A stretch of 64,000 bases of DNA. Source: Caulobacter endophyticus (GTDB lineage: Bacteria > Pseudomonadota > Alphaproteobacteria > Caulobacterales > Caulobacteraceae). The stretch's first letter is position 1, and each line of letters begins with the position of its first letter. The position numbers and the translations under genes were made by a program. The notes beneath the pieces were generated by a model. That model worked only from the letters and a program-made list of their open reading frames with translations, had not been told where the DNA came from and made no database searches. Below, one piece after another: positions 1 through 9,187 of this stretch. Location: positions 26,078-90,077 of the forward strand of contig NZ_QDKQ01000053.1 in NCBI RefSeq assembly GCF_003116815.1, in the 5' to 3' direction.

Positions 1-376
1 GCTCAGCACCTCGCCTGAGGCGCTGCAGGCGCGGGCCGATCGCAACGACGCCAACGCCCAGATGGCGCTGTCTCTTCTCTATCATTACGGCCTGGGCGGC
101 GTTGAGCGGGATCCAGGACAGGCTTTCCTGCTGCGTTCGCGCGCCACCGCCCAGCGCGGATCGACCCCGATCACCACCTACATCCCCGGCATCAACGGCA
201 AGCCCGGCCGGGTCTCGATGATCTTCGTGCCGCGCTACGACGTCTCGGCCGCGCAGGCCGCCTCCAATGCCGCCTGTGCAGACGCCCTCGCCAAGGGCGA
301 TCGCTCGCCGCAGGCTGTCGAGCCGTGCGGCGGCGAGGCGCGATACGATCAGCTGGCGGCTGGCTGGAGGCGCTAG
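1..376 (+). CDS. Sel1-repeat-like protein, C-terminal part
   Basis: The open frame enters from the left edge (codons start at base 2) and stops with TAG at 374-376, so the start lies outside the window. Its first visible residues form one Sel1/TPR-like helical repeat: a D-x-N-A-Q pattern followed by LLYHYGLGG and an acidic turn. Sel1 repeats are protein-interaction helices often found in exported or periplasmic proteins. About 75 further residues with two cysteines do not match anything I recognise. The stop overlaps the stop of the convergent hydrolase gene by four bases (CTAG). Function unknown; family call moderately sure. Confidence 0.5.
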   Translation, partial: LSTSPEALQARADRNDANAQMALSLLYHYGLGGVERDPGQAFLLRSRATAQRGSTPITTYIPGINGKPGRVSMIFVPRYDVSAAQAASNAACADALAKGDRSPQAVEPCGGEARYDQLAAGWRR

Positions 377-1014
377 TTTCCGGCAGCGTCGGCGATCAGC
401 TTCAGGGCTTCGTCTTCCGACACGACCTCGGCGTACTTGGCCTGCAGGTCGAAGAGATTGGCTTCCTGCACCCGCTCGTCGCGGTCGCCGGAGGCTTCGC
501 GCACCACGAACGGGATGAAGCCGTGCTGCAGGGCGTCCAGCGCGCTGGCCCGCACGCAGCCTGACGTGGAAAAGCCGCCCATGATCACGGTGTCGACGCC
601 CATGGCCCGCAGGGTCGAGGCCAGGGGCGTGCCGAAGAAGGCCGAGGCGTACTGCTTGGACAGCACGATCTCGCCCTCGATCGGGGTGATTTCCTTGGGG
701 AAGGCGCCGAGCGGCGAGCCTTCCTGGAAGGCCTTCAGGGCCGGCACCTTGCGATAGAACACCCCGCCATCGCGACCGCCGACGCCGGCCTGGTAGACCA
801 CATTGGTCAGGATCACCGGGATGCCGGCCTTGCGCGCGGCCTGCAGCAGTCGGGCGTTGCTGGCCAGGGCCTCCTCGACGCCGGCGTAGAGCGGCGAGTC
901 CGGCAGCAGATAGGCGTCGACCACGTCGATGATCAGCAGGGCCGGGCTCTTGCCGAAGGCGAGGCGCCCGCCGAAGCCGGCCTTGTGGTAGTCCGCGTTC
1001 AGGTCTTCAGCCAT
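373..1014 (-). CDS. Isochorismatase-family cysteine hydrolase
   Basis: A 213-residue protein of the isochorismatase-like fold. The expected catalytic triad is visible: Asp30 in LLIIDVVDAY, Lys120 in VLSKQYASAF and Cys153 in STSGCVRASA, the last preceded by the usual hydrophobic strand. Family members hydrolyse carbamoyl or amide bonds (N-carbamoylsarcosine amidase, nicotinamidase) or vinyl ethers. The N-terminus resembles N-carbamoylsarcosine-amidase-type sequences. It lies downstream of the hyuA-hyuB-CoA-transferase genes on the same strand, which suits an amide or carbamoyl step in the same pathway, but a 220-base gap with a REP-like palindrome separates them. The exact substrate cannot be read from sequence. 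Confidence 0.8.
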   Translation of the reverse strand: MAEDLNADYHKAGFGGRLAFGKSPALLIIDVVDAYLLPDSPLYAGVEEALASNARLLQAARKAGIPVILTNVVYQAGVGGRDGGVFYRKVPALKAFQEGSPLGAFPKEITPIEGEIVLSKQYASAFFGTPLASTLRAMGVDTVIMGGFSTSGCVRASALDALQHGFIPFVVREASGDRDERVQEANLFDLQAKYAEVVSEDEALKLIADAAGN

Positions 1015-1082
1015 TTCTAACTCCGCTCATCCCTGCCGGGGCGGGGATCCAAGCTGACTTTCGGTTGTAGTGCGTGGTCCTC

Positions 1083-1176
1083 GTCCTTCGACAGGCTCAG
1101 GATGAGGACCAGTGCGCAGGCCGCAGGATCGTAGGCCGCTGCAGTGGAAACCTCACCCTGAGCTTGTCGAAGCATG
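1083..1176. repeat. REP-like intergenic inverted repeat
   Basis: Two copies of a unit of about 21 bases face each other: TTCGACAGGCTCAGGATGAG (from about 1086) and, about 45 bases later, CTCACCCTGAGCTTGTCGAA (to about 1171). They are reverse complements with two mismatches. This type of palindrome occurs between genes in many proteobacteria and is usually classed as a REP/BIME-like element. It sits between the CoA-transferase and the hydrolase and could act as an mRNA stabiliser or attenuator. No coding potential was seen in 1015-1234. Confidence 0.7.
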
Positions 1177-1234
1177 CCCTCATCGGGCCGCGCCAGCGGC
1201 GCGACCCAATGGGGGCGAGGTTTCGGATCCCTGA

Positions 1235-2428
1235 CTAGACCACCCCTTGCTCGGCGAAGGCCTTCAGTTCGCTCTCGCTCACCCCCAGCTCGCTCCACAC
1301 CGCCGCATTGTCCTGGCCCACCGCCTGCGAGGCGATGGCGCGGACGACGCCCGGGGTCTTGGAGAGCTTGGGCATGACGTTCTGCATCGGCAGTTCGCCC
1401 CATCGCGGGTGGTCGAGCGTGACGATCGACTCCCGGGCCGCGAAGTGCGGGTCGGCCAGCATCTCGGGCGCGCGATAGATCTTCCCGGCCGGCACGCCGG
1501 CCTCGATCATCCTGGTCTCGACCTCGTCGACCGTCAGCGTCTTGGTCCACTCTTCGATGATGGCGTCCAGCGCCTTCATGTTGCGGCCGCGGTTGACGTG
1601 GTTGACGTAGTCCGGGTGCTGGGCCAGTTCGGGCTGGCCCATGGCCTTGCAGAGGCGCCCGAACACCGTGTCCTGGTTGGCGGCGATCAGGTAGTCGCCG
1701 TCCTTGCAGTGATAGACATTCGACGGGGCGATGCCGGGCAGAACCGAGCCCGAGCGCTCGCGGATGTAGCCCATGACCTTGTAGTCGGGGACCAGGCTTT
1801 CCATGACCTGCAGCACCGCCTCGTAGAGCGAGCTGTCGACGACCTGGCCCTGGCCGGTGGCGTCGCGGTGGCGCAGGGCGGCGAGAGCCCCGAGGCAGCC
1901 ATAGGTCGCCGCCAGGGCGTCGCCGATCGAGATGCCCATGCGCGAGGGCGCGCGGTCGGGATCGCCGACGATGTGGCGCCAGCCGCCCATGGCCTCGCCG
2001 ATGCCGCCAAAGCCCGCGCGGTCGGCATAGGGACCGGTCTGGCCATAGCCCGACACTCGCACGATGATTAGGCCCGGGTTCTCGGCGTGCAGGACTTCGG
2101 GGCCAAGGCCCCAGCCCTCCAGCGTGCCCGGCCGGAAGTTCTCGATCAGGATGTCGGCCGTGGCGATCAGCTTGCGGGCCAGGGCCTGGCCTTCGGGCAC
2201 GCGCAGATTGGCCGAGACCGTGCGCTTGTTGCGGGCCACGACCTCCCACCACAGAGGATAATCGCCGCGGCCCCAGTCGCGCATCGGGTCGCCCTTGCCG
2301 GGCGGCTCGATCTTGATCACGTCGGCGCCCATGTCGCCGAGCAACTGGCCGCAGAACGGACCAGCAATCAGCTGACCCATCTCGACGACGCGCAGGCCCT
2401 TCAGGGGACCCGTGTTTTCAACCGTCAT
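1235..2428 (-). CDS. CaiB/BaiF family (class III) CoA-transferase
   Basis: A 397-residue class III CoA-transferase, which moves CoA between carboxylic acids in the cytoplasm. The N-terminus GLRVVEMGQLIAGPFCGQLL and the following LGDMGADVIKIEPP are hallmark CaiB/BaiF sequences. Asp170, after GISIG, aligns with the aspartate that forms the acyl-anhydride intermediate in this family. I chose ATG 2428 (MTVENTGPLKG) over the longer frame up to 2515, because that extension runs into hyuB coding sequence and is arginine/proline-rich. It starts 8 bases after the hyuB stop, so it is almost certainly co-transcribed with hyuA-hyuB. The substrate acid is unknown. Confidence 0.88.
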   Translation of the reverse strand: MTVENTGPLKGLRVVEMGQLIAGPFCGQLLGDMGADVIKIEPPGKGDPMRDWGRGDYPLWWEVVARNKRTVSANLRVPEGQALARKLIATADILIENFRPGTLEGWGLGPEVLHAENPGLIIVRVSGYGQTGPYADRAGFGGIGEAMGGWRHIVGDPDRAPSRMGISIGDALAATYGCLGALAALRHRDATGQGQVVDSSLYEAVLQVMESLVPDYKVMGYIRERSGSVLPGIAPSNVYHCKDGDYLIAANQDTVFGRLCKAMGQPELAQHPDYVNHVNRGRNMKALDAIIEEWTKTLTVDEVETRMIEAGVPAGKIYRAPEMLADPHFAARESIVTLDHPRWGELPMQNVMPKLSKTPGVVRAIASQAVGQDNAAVWSELGVSESELKAFAEQGVV

Positions 2429-2436
2429 GACGCGCC

Positions 2437-4320
2437 TTACTCCGCCGCCAGGGCCAGAGGGGCGTTGCGCCACACGGGCGGGCGCGGCGCGGGCAGGCCG
2501 GTGTCGGCCAGGCACGAGGCGCGCAGCTCGTCGAGCGACGGACCGCGGTCGAACACTTCCAGCGGGCCGCGCTCGTCGCGGATCTTGGCGCGCAGGGCCT
2601 CGGTGGCGGCCGCATCGGCCTTACCGACGGCGTCGATCACCACGCCGAAGCGCTTGGCGCCCTCGGCGCTGACCAGGCCGCGCGAGACTTCCAGCTCGAC
2701 CAGCTCGACTTCGCGCTCCAGCGGGTCGCCCCATCCGCCGCCGCCCCAGGTGACGAAGTGCAGCAAATCACCCTTGCCGACCTGGACGCCGTCGCACTTG
2801 GAGGGCAGGGCCACGCTCTCGCCATTGGCCTTTTCAAGGCGCTTCCACGAGCGGGCGCCGGGCAGGCCCCCGTTGACGCCCCACGGCGGCACGAACCAGC
2901 GGTCGTCGTGGATGGCGATCGTGCCGGCCTCGGTGAAGCGGTAGGTCATGTGGATGCCGTTGCCGCCCCGGAAGCGCCCGGCGCCGCCGCTGTCGGCCAC
3001 GCTCTCGTAGCGCTCGATGACCATCGGGAAGTAGCGTTCCAGGAACTCGTTGGGCACGTTGGTGAAGCCCGGCCACAGCGAGTGGCCGTCGGCGCCGTCG
3101 CCGAACGGACGGCCCGGAATGCCGCCGAAGCCGATCTGGAACAGCTGGAACCACTCGCCCTTGCCGTCGAAGCCCGAGAACATCAGGTGGGGCGAGCTCG
3201 AGAAGCCGGCGGCGCACAGGAATTCCGGGGTCTTCTGGCCGAGCAATGCGCCCAGCACGTCGAAGATGCGGCCCAGCGCGTGGGTGCGGCAGGACAGGGC
3301 GGCCGGGAACTTCGGCTTCAGCAGGCTGCCTTCCGGAATTCGCACGTCGACGAGGTCGTAGAAGCCGTCGTTGAACAGGATCTGCGGGTCGAAGACCATG
3401 ATCATGTAGATGCCGAAGAACATCTTGAACATGTTCTCGTTCAGCAGGAAGTTGATCGAGCTGTCCGACTGCGGATCGGTGCCGTCGAAGTCGAGAACGA
3501 CCTTGTCGCCCTCGCGCCACATGGTGCACTTGATCTTGAACGGACCAGCGCCTTTGCCGTCGTCGCAGATGTAGTCCTCGAACGACACCGGGGCCTCGCC
3601 GATCGCCGTCGAGATCAGGTGGGCCATGGCGCGGTGGTTGCGGGCCAGCAGTTCGTCGAGGGCGCTGGCGAAGACGTCGTCGCCGAAGCGCTCGCAGATT
3701 TCCACTACCCGGCGGCCGGCCACGCGGCACGAGGCGACGATGGCGTGCAGGTCGGCCTTAAACCACTCGGGCATGCGCGACTGGTGGGCCGCGATGCGGA
3801 CGATGTCGCTCTGCAGCTCGCCCTTGCGATAGAGCTTCACCGGCGGCAGGCGGAAGCCTTCCTCGAAGATCGAAGCCGCGTCGGTGGGCAGCGAGCCGGG
3901 AACCTTGCCGCCGACGTCGGTCATGTGGCCGAACATCGCCGACCAGGCCACCAGCCGCCCGTCGCGGAAGATCGGGGCGATGCACAGCTGGTCGGATGCG
4001 TGGCTGATCGCGCCCTCGACCGAGTAGGGATCGTTGACGAGGATGATGTCGCCTTCCTCGATCTCGCCGTCATAGCCCTTGAGGAAGCCGTCGATGAACG
4101 AGCCGAACTGGCCCACCACCATGCGGCCGTCGCGGTCGGCGATCAGCGGGAAGGCGTCGCCCTGCTCGCGGATGCCGGGCGACAGCGCGGTGCGGAACAG
4201 GGTGGCGTCCATCTCGACGCGGGCGTTGCGCAGGGCGTTCTCGATGATGTCGAGCGTCACCGGATCGACGGTGACCTTGCCGAACGGCGTGGAATTGGTT
4301 TCCAGGATGCGCGCGGGCAT
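2437..4320 (-). CDS. hyuB: Hydantoinase B/oxoprolinase family subunit
   Basis: A 627-residue HyuB-type subunit of the ATP-dependent hydantoinase/5-oxoprolinase/acetone-carboxylase superfamily. Family features are the start VTLDIIENALRNARVEMDAT, the segment REQGDAFPLIADRDGRMVVG, the ILVNDPYSVEGAISHASD region and the C-terminal glycine-rich RGGNGIHMTYRF stretch. The subunit works with HyuA on cyclic amides, or carboxylates ketones in the carboxylase branch. It follows hyuA after 3 bases and precedes the CoA-transferase by 8, so the three form an operon. The CoA-transferase partner leaves both ring opening of a lactam and a carboxylase role possible. I cannot choose between them from sequence. 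Confidence 0.88.
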   Translation of the reverse strand: MPARILETNSTPFGKVTVDPVTLDIIENALRNARVEMDATLFRTALSPGIREQGDAFPLIADRDGRMVVGQFGSFIDGFLKGYDGEIEEGDIILVNDPYSVEGAISHASDQLCIAPIFRDGRLVAWSAMFGHMTDVGGKVPGSLPTDAASIFEEGFRLPPVKLYRKGELQSDIVRIAAHQSRMPEWFKADLHAIVASCRVAGRRVVEICERFGDDVFASALDELLARNHRAMAHLISTAIGEAPVSFEDYICDDGKGAGPFKIKCTMWREGDKVVLDFDGTDPQSDSSINFLLNENMFKMFFGIYMIMVFDPQILFNDGFYDLVDVRIPEGSLLKPKFPAALSCRTHALGRIFDVLGALLGQKTPEFLCAAGFSSSPHLMFSGFDGKGEWFQLFQIGFGGIPGRPFGDGADGHSLWPGFTNVPNEFLERYFPMVIERYESVADSGGAGRFRGGNGIHMTYRFTEAGTIAIHDDRWFVPPWGVNGGLPGARSWKRLEKANGESVALPSKCDGVQVGKGDLLHFVTWGGGGWGDPLEREVELVELEVSRGLVSAEGAKRFGVVIDAVGKADAAATEALRAKIRDERGPLEVFDRGPSLDELRASCLADTGLPAPRPPVWRNAPLALAAE

Positions 4321-4323
4321 GGC

Positions 4324-6381
4324 TCAGGCCTCCGAAACGGGGTTGATCAGGATGACGCCGTAGGCGTCGACGAGCGCCTCGCAGTCGGGCAGCACCAGGG
4401 TGGTCGAATCCATCTCGGTGATGATCGCGGGGCCCGGGACGCGGTCGCCGGCGCGGAGTTTCGAACGATCGTAGATGGCGGCCGGCTTCATGCCGCCGTC
4501 GGCCCAGACCTCGTGGTCGCGGATCTTGGCGCGCGAGGGATCGCCGTCGCCCTTCTCGATCTCCAGCGAGGGGATTTCCTGCACCTTGCCCATGGCGACG
4601 GCGCGCAGGTTCACCAGCTCGTGCTCGGCGTCCATGTTGAAGGTGAAGAGGCGGCGGTGCTCTTCGTCGAAGGCGGCGGCCAAGCGGGTCAGTCCGCCGT
4701 CCTTCAGGCCTTCCAGCGTCACGTGCATCGGCACTTCGAAGGCCTGGCCGTGATAGCGGACGTCGATCTCGAAGCGGGTCTCGATCTCGGCGTCGGTGAC
4801 GCCGTCGGCTTTCAGGGTGTCGCGGATCTGGCCGTCCATCTCGCCGAACAGCGAGAGCACCTCGGCCTCGGTCGCGGCCGACAGGCGCTTGGAGTAGGAG
4901 CGGGCGGTTTCGGTGCGCATGCGGGTGGTGGCGTCGCCCAGAGCGCACAGCACGCCCGGCGACACTGGCGACACGGCCGGCCACGAGCCCATCAGCTTGG
5001 CCACGGCGTTGACGTGCAGGGGGCCCGCGCCGCCGAAGCCCATCAAAGCAAAGTCGCGCGGGTCGTAGCCCTGCTGCACCGAGATCATGCGCAGCGCGCC
5101 GAACATGTTTTCGTTGACGATGTCGATGATGCCGCGGGCGGCCTCATAGAGGTCGATGCCCAGGGCGTCGGCGATGGTCTGCACCGCCGTGCGGGCCGCC
5201 TCGCGGTCGAGCTTGAAGGCGCCGCCCAGCAGGTCTTCGGGCAGATAGCCAAGCACCACGTTGGCGTCGGTGACGGTGGGGGCCGTGCCGCCCTTGCCGT
5301 AGGCGGCCGGACCCGGCGCGGCGCCGGCCGATTCCGGGCCCACGCGCAGGGCGCGGGTCAGTTCGGGCACCTTGGCGATCGAGCCGCCGCCGGCGCCGAC
5401 CGTCTTCACGTCCAGCGACGAGGCGCGGACCGTCAGGTGGCCGACGTCGGTGGTGCGCACGCGGCGCGGCTCGCCGTTCTCGATCAAAGCCACGTCGGTC
5501 GAGGTGCCGCCGACGTCCAGCGTCAGGATGTTCTTCAGGCCAGAGTTACGGGCTACCCACAGGGCGCCGGTGACGCCGCCGGCCGGTCCGCTCATCAGCA
5601 AGGACACGGGATGCTCTTCGGACTTTTCCGACGACATCAGACCGCCGTCCGAGCGCAGCAGGGCGATGCGGCCCTGCATGTCGAGGCCGCGCAGCTTATC
5701 GCGCAGGTTCTTGACGTATTTGGACACGACCGGGCGGACCGAAGCGTTGGCGACGGTGGTCAGGGTGCGCTCGTACTCCTGCATTTCCGGCAGGACCTCG
5801 TGCGACAGCGAGACCAGCACGCCCGGCAGGATCTCGGCGGCCAGCTCCGCCACGCGGCGCTCGTGCGAGCCGTTCAGATAGGCGTTCATCAGGGCGATGG
5901 TCACCGCCTCGACGCCCTGATCCTTCAGCTTGGTCAACTGGGCGCGGACGTCGACCTCGTCGAGCGGGCGGATCTCCTTGCCGACCGCGTCGATGCGGCC
6001 CTTGATCTCGACGGTGTCTTCCAGCTTGGCCAGCGGCTCGGGCTTGGGCCAGATGATCCAGGCGGCGAGGCCCCCGGGCACCAGCGAACGAGCGATCTGC
6101 ATCACCTGGTGGTAGCCCTCGGTGGTCACCAGGCCAACGCGGGCGCCCTTGCCCTCGAGCACGGCGTTGGTGGCCACGGTGGTGCCGTGCAGGAAGACGT
6201 CGACGTCCGATGGCTTGACCCCGGCCTTCTCGCAGACCGCGTTGACGCCGGTCATCACGCCGACCGAGCTGTCATGCGGGGTCGAAGGCGTCTTGTGCCG
6301 CCAGAAGTCGCCCGTCGCCTCGTTCAGCAACAGCAGGTCGGTGAAGGTCCCGCCTACGTCCACGCCCAATCGGTAAGCCAT
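4324..6381 (-). CDS. hyuA: Hydantoinase A/oxoprolinase family subunit
   Basis: A 685-residue HyuA-type subunit with the ASKHA actin-like ATPase fold. The first phosphate loop is the N-terminal GVDVGGTFTDLLLL. A second glycine-rich loop, LTLDVGGTSTDVALIENG, lies near residue 290. The segment FGGAGPLHVNAVAKLMG is also typical. In hydantoinases and 5-oxoprolinases this subunit phosphorylates or activates the substrate and HyuB completes hydrolysis; acetone and acetophenone carboxylases share the fold. It is first in the hyuA-hyuB-CoA-transferase operon. The short upstream gap (6382-6522) separates it from a co-directional TonB receptor that may deliver the substrate. Confidence 0.88.
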   Translation of the reverse strand: MAYRLGVDVGGTFTDLLLLNEATGDFWRHKTPSTPHDSSVGVMTGVNAVCEKAGVKPSDVDVFLHGTTVATNAVLEGKGARVGLVTTEGYHQVMQIARSLVPGGLAAWIIWPKPEPLAKLEDTVEIKGRIDAVGKEIRPLDEVDVRAQLTKLKDQGVEAVTIALMNAYLNGSHERRVAELAAEILPGVLVSLSHEVLPEMQEYERTLTTVANASVRPVVSKYVKNLRDKLRGLDMQGRIALLRSDGGLMSSEKSEEHPVSLLMSGPAGGVTGALWVARNSGLKNILTLDVGGTSTDVALIENGEPRRVRTTDVGHLTVRASSLDVKTVGAGGGSIAKVPELTRALRVGPESAGAAPGPAAYGKGGTAPTVTDANVVLGYLPEDLLGGAFKLDREAARTAVQTIADALGIDLYEAARGIIDIVNENMFGALRMISVQQGYDPRDFALMGFGGAGPLHVNAVAKLMGSWPAVSPVSPGVLCALGDATTRMRTETARSYSKRLSAATEAEVLSLFGEMDGQIRDTLKADGVTDAEIETRFEIDVRYHGQAFEVPMHVTLEGLKDGGLTRLAAAFDEEHRRLFTFNMDAEHELVNLRAVAMGKVQEIPSLEIEKGDGDPSRAKIRDHEVWADGGMKPAAIYDRSKLRAGDRVPGPAIITEMDSTTLVLPDCEALVDAYGVILINPVSEA

Positions 6382-6522
6382 CGTCAGCCTCTATTGCTGG
6401 CGCGCCAACTCCCCCCAGGGTGACGGCGCGACGCCTATGGAGGCGACAATCCCTCGATCGGGCGGCGCGCGCCGGACCGGGGGAGGGGTTTCACCGCTGT
6501 GCGGGCGCCGCTCGTTCTGTCG

Positions 6523-9006
6523 TCAGAACTTCACGGCGAGTTCGACCCCGAAGGTGGCGCCGGCGGCGGGCGAGGCGAAGTTGCCCCCGAACTCCGGCGC
6601 CGGGATCACCTCGGTCAGGTACTTCTCGCCTGTCACGTTCTTGCCGAAGGCCGTGACGCTCCAGGCATCCGCTTTCAGGCCGGCCCGCAGGTCCAGCGTC
6701 GTGTAGGCGTCGCGGCGGCTCTTGGCATAGTTGGCCCGGCCAAGCGCGCCGTAGCTCAGCTCGAAGACCGTGGGCGCGTCCTGGTCCTGCACGACGTGGA
6801 ACCAGGTCGGCCCCGTGCCGCGCACGTCGGCCCGCAGGCGCAGGGCCAGGTTATCGGGCAGCGGATGGACGTAGTCGGCCGCCAAGTTCCAGGTGTAGCG
6901 CGGCGTGTAGGGCGACTCGGCGCCAATGGTGTCGGGTCGCACGCTGTTCTTGCGGATCTCGCTGTCGGTATAGGCGCCCGAAGCCTCCAGCGTCAGACGA
7001 GAGCTAGCCTTGTAGCGCAGACCAAGCTCAGCGCCCTTGATCCGCACCTCGTCGATGTTGGACACCACGCGCAGCAGGCCGAACGGGCCGACGAAGAACT
7101 CGAAGAACTGCATGTCGTCGACGTCTGTGTGATAGGCGGCCGCATCGATGGTCAGGCGGCCGTCCAGCATCCGGCCCTTAGCCCCGATCTCGAAGCTGCT
7201 GGAGACCTCCTTGTCGAAGTCGTCGCGGATGGTCACCGGCTTGAAGCCGGCCGCCGTACGCACCGGATTGACGAACAGGTTCACCGTGGCGGCGCTGCCC
7301 TGGCTGTTGAAGCCGCCGGACTTGAAGCCCACGCCCCAGTCGCCGTAGAGCGTCCAGTCGTCGCTGGCCTTCCAGCGCAGGGCGATCTTGGGCTGGAGCT
7401 GGTCGTAGGTCTTCTTCTGGTCCTTGATGCCGCCCGGATTGATCGTGGCGTCCAGGCCCGGGTTCAACGCCGCGCCGCCGGTGTAGGGCGGGCCGTTGAA
7501 GTCAATGTACTTGTTGCGCGTCGCCGTCGGCACCAGGTTATGGACCTTGCGCTCCTCGCGGTCGTAGCGCAGAGCCAGCGAGCCTTCTAGGCCGGGCGTG
7601 ATGTCGTAGGCCAGCTGGCCGAACACGGCCGCCACGTCGCTGCGGAAGTCGTCCCAGTAGAGCTGCTCGGTCGAATAGGCCGAGGACGAGGGCACGTAGA
7701 GGGCGCGTGGAACCTCGCCGCCGCCGTCCAGGCCCGTGGCCACGCCCACCTCGCGGTCGATGCGCAGGGCGTAGGCCCCTACCATCCAGCGCAGGGGCTG
7801 TTCCGAGCGCGAGGTCAGGCGCAACTCGCCCGAAACGTCGCTCTGGTCGCGCTTCTGGTACTGGTATCCGTCGCAGGCGGTCGGCGTGTAGGGACCGAAG
7901 AACGAGCCCGCCGCCGTCGGCGCCAGGTACTGCGGCGCGGGCAGGGTGATCCCCTTGGCGGTCAGGTTGGCGATCGAGGCGGCGCAGGCGGCGCTGGCGT
8001 TGAAGAAGCCGAACGAGGCCGAGGTCCCGTCGGCGACCAGGTCGTTGTCGATGTCGGAATAGAGGGTCCAGGCCGTCAGCGTGGCGAAGCCGAGGTCCCG
8101 TTCCAGCTTGGCCGAGACCTCCATCGCCTGCTGCTGATTGGTGTGCGGCACGTTGTTCTGGAAGGCGAAGCGGTGGTCGTTGACGTCTTCGTGATAGGAC
8201 GGCGTGCCCAGCACCGAGGCGAAGGCGGGCAGGGCGAAGACGGCGTTGTAGGCGATCGAGCCGGCGGTCAGCTCGCCATAGCGGGCCTTGAGGTCGAGCT
8301 TGGTCTTCTCGTCCAGTCACGCCACGAGGCGGCCGTTCAGGTTGTAGCCCTCGAAGCGGTCGACCGCGCCGCCGCCGAAGTCGCTGCCCCAGAAGCCGTC
8401 GGTCTTGCGGAAGTCGGCCGACAGGCTGCCCGAAATCCGTTCGCTGAGCGGTCCGGCTACGCGGATGTCGCCGGAAAAGCTGTCGCGGTTGCCGACGCTG
8501 ACCTTGCCCGCACCCTCGAAGGTTTCGCCCGGTTCCACGGTCGAGACGATGATCGCCCCGGCGGCGGCGTTGCGGCCATAGACGGCGCCTTGCGGACCCT
8601 TCACCACCTCGATCTGGCGCAGGTCGGAGAACTCGCGGTTGAAGGCGGCAGGGTTGGCCATCTGCACCCCGTCGACGACGAAGGCGAACGACGCCTGGGC
8701 GTCGCGGGCGCCGTTGACGCCGCGGATATTGACCTGAGCGTCGCCCTGTTCGGCGGCCTGAACCAGGCTGACGCCCGGAGTCAGGGCCACGAAATCGGCG
8801 GCGCGGGCGACGCCGGCGGCTTCCAGCGTGCCTTGGCTCAGGGCCGAAACGGCGGCGGGCACGTCACGCAGGTTCTCGGCCCGCTGGCGTGCGGTGACCA
8901 TCACTTCGTCGACGGCGGTGGGCGTTTCCTGGGCGGACGCGGCGCCCGCCCAACTCAGAGCCAGTAGTGAAACGCCCAGCAGGGCGGCGGTTTTGTTGGT
9001 GTTCAT
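6523..9006 (-). pseudogene. TonB-dependent receptor interrupted by an in-frame TGA
   Basis: A single reading frame of 828 codons encodes a TonB-dependent outer-membrane receptor, broken only by TGA at codon 230 (bases 8317-8319). The first part has a signal peptide ending ASAQ, a TonB-box region (VDEVMVTARQRAENLRDVP) and the plug signature IEVVKGPQGAVYGRNAAAGA. After the stop the same frame continues at once with LDEKTKLDLKARYGEL and a full beta-barrel ending in the typical aromatic VELAVKF. No bases appear lost. One C-to-T change (CGA Arg to TGA) would explain it. It could be a recent null allele, a readthrough gene or a sequencing error. The substrate is unknown; neighbours suggest a compound used by the adjacent catabolic genes. 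Confidence 0.85.
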
Positions 9007-9187
9007 CGATCAGGCTCCCCTCCAGTGATCGAGGAGGAGTTTGCGCCGCATACCGGTGTTCGCTGCCTGGTCTCGCCGGCTCCCCGCCTGTCGGGCGCCC
9101 GCGGGCGGGGCGCTGGCTTCGCGGGCGCCGCTACGCATCCTCGCGCGCCATGCCTGCCCGCGTCGCGGGCGTCGAGGAGACCGCGCC

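Noticed and set aside
2758..6423. Very long plus-strand open frame (about 1220 codons) opposite hyuB and hyuA
   Set aside because: It is antisense to two clear genes; its composition (Val/Ala/His/Gln-rich, low in family-like motifs) is typical of an antisense frame in GC-rich DNA.
7538..8320. A minus-strand frame spanning the TGA in the TonB receptor that could suggest a frameshift
   Set aside because: It is another frame of the same DNA; the receptor continues in the original frame after the TGA, so no frameshift is needed.
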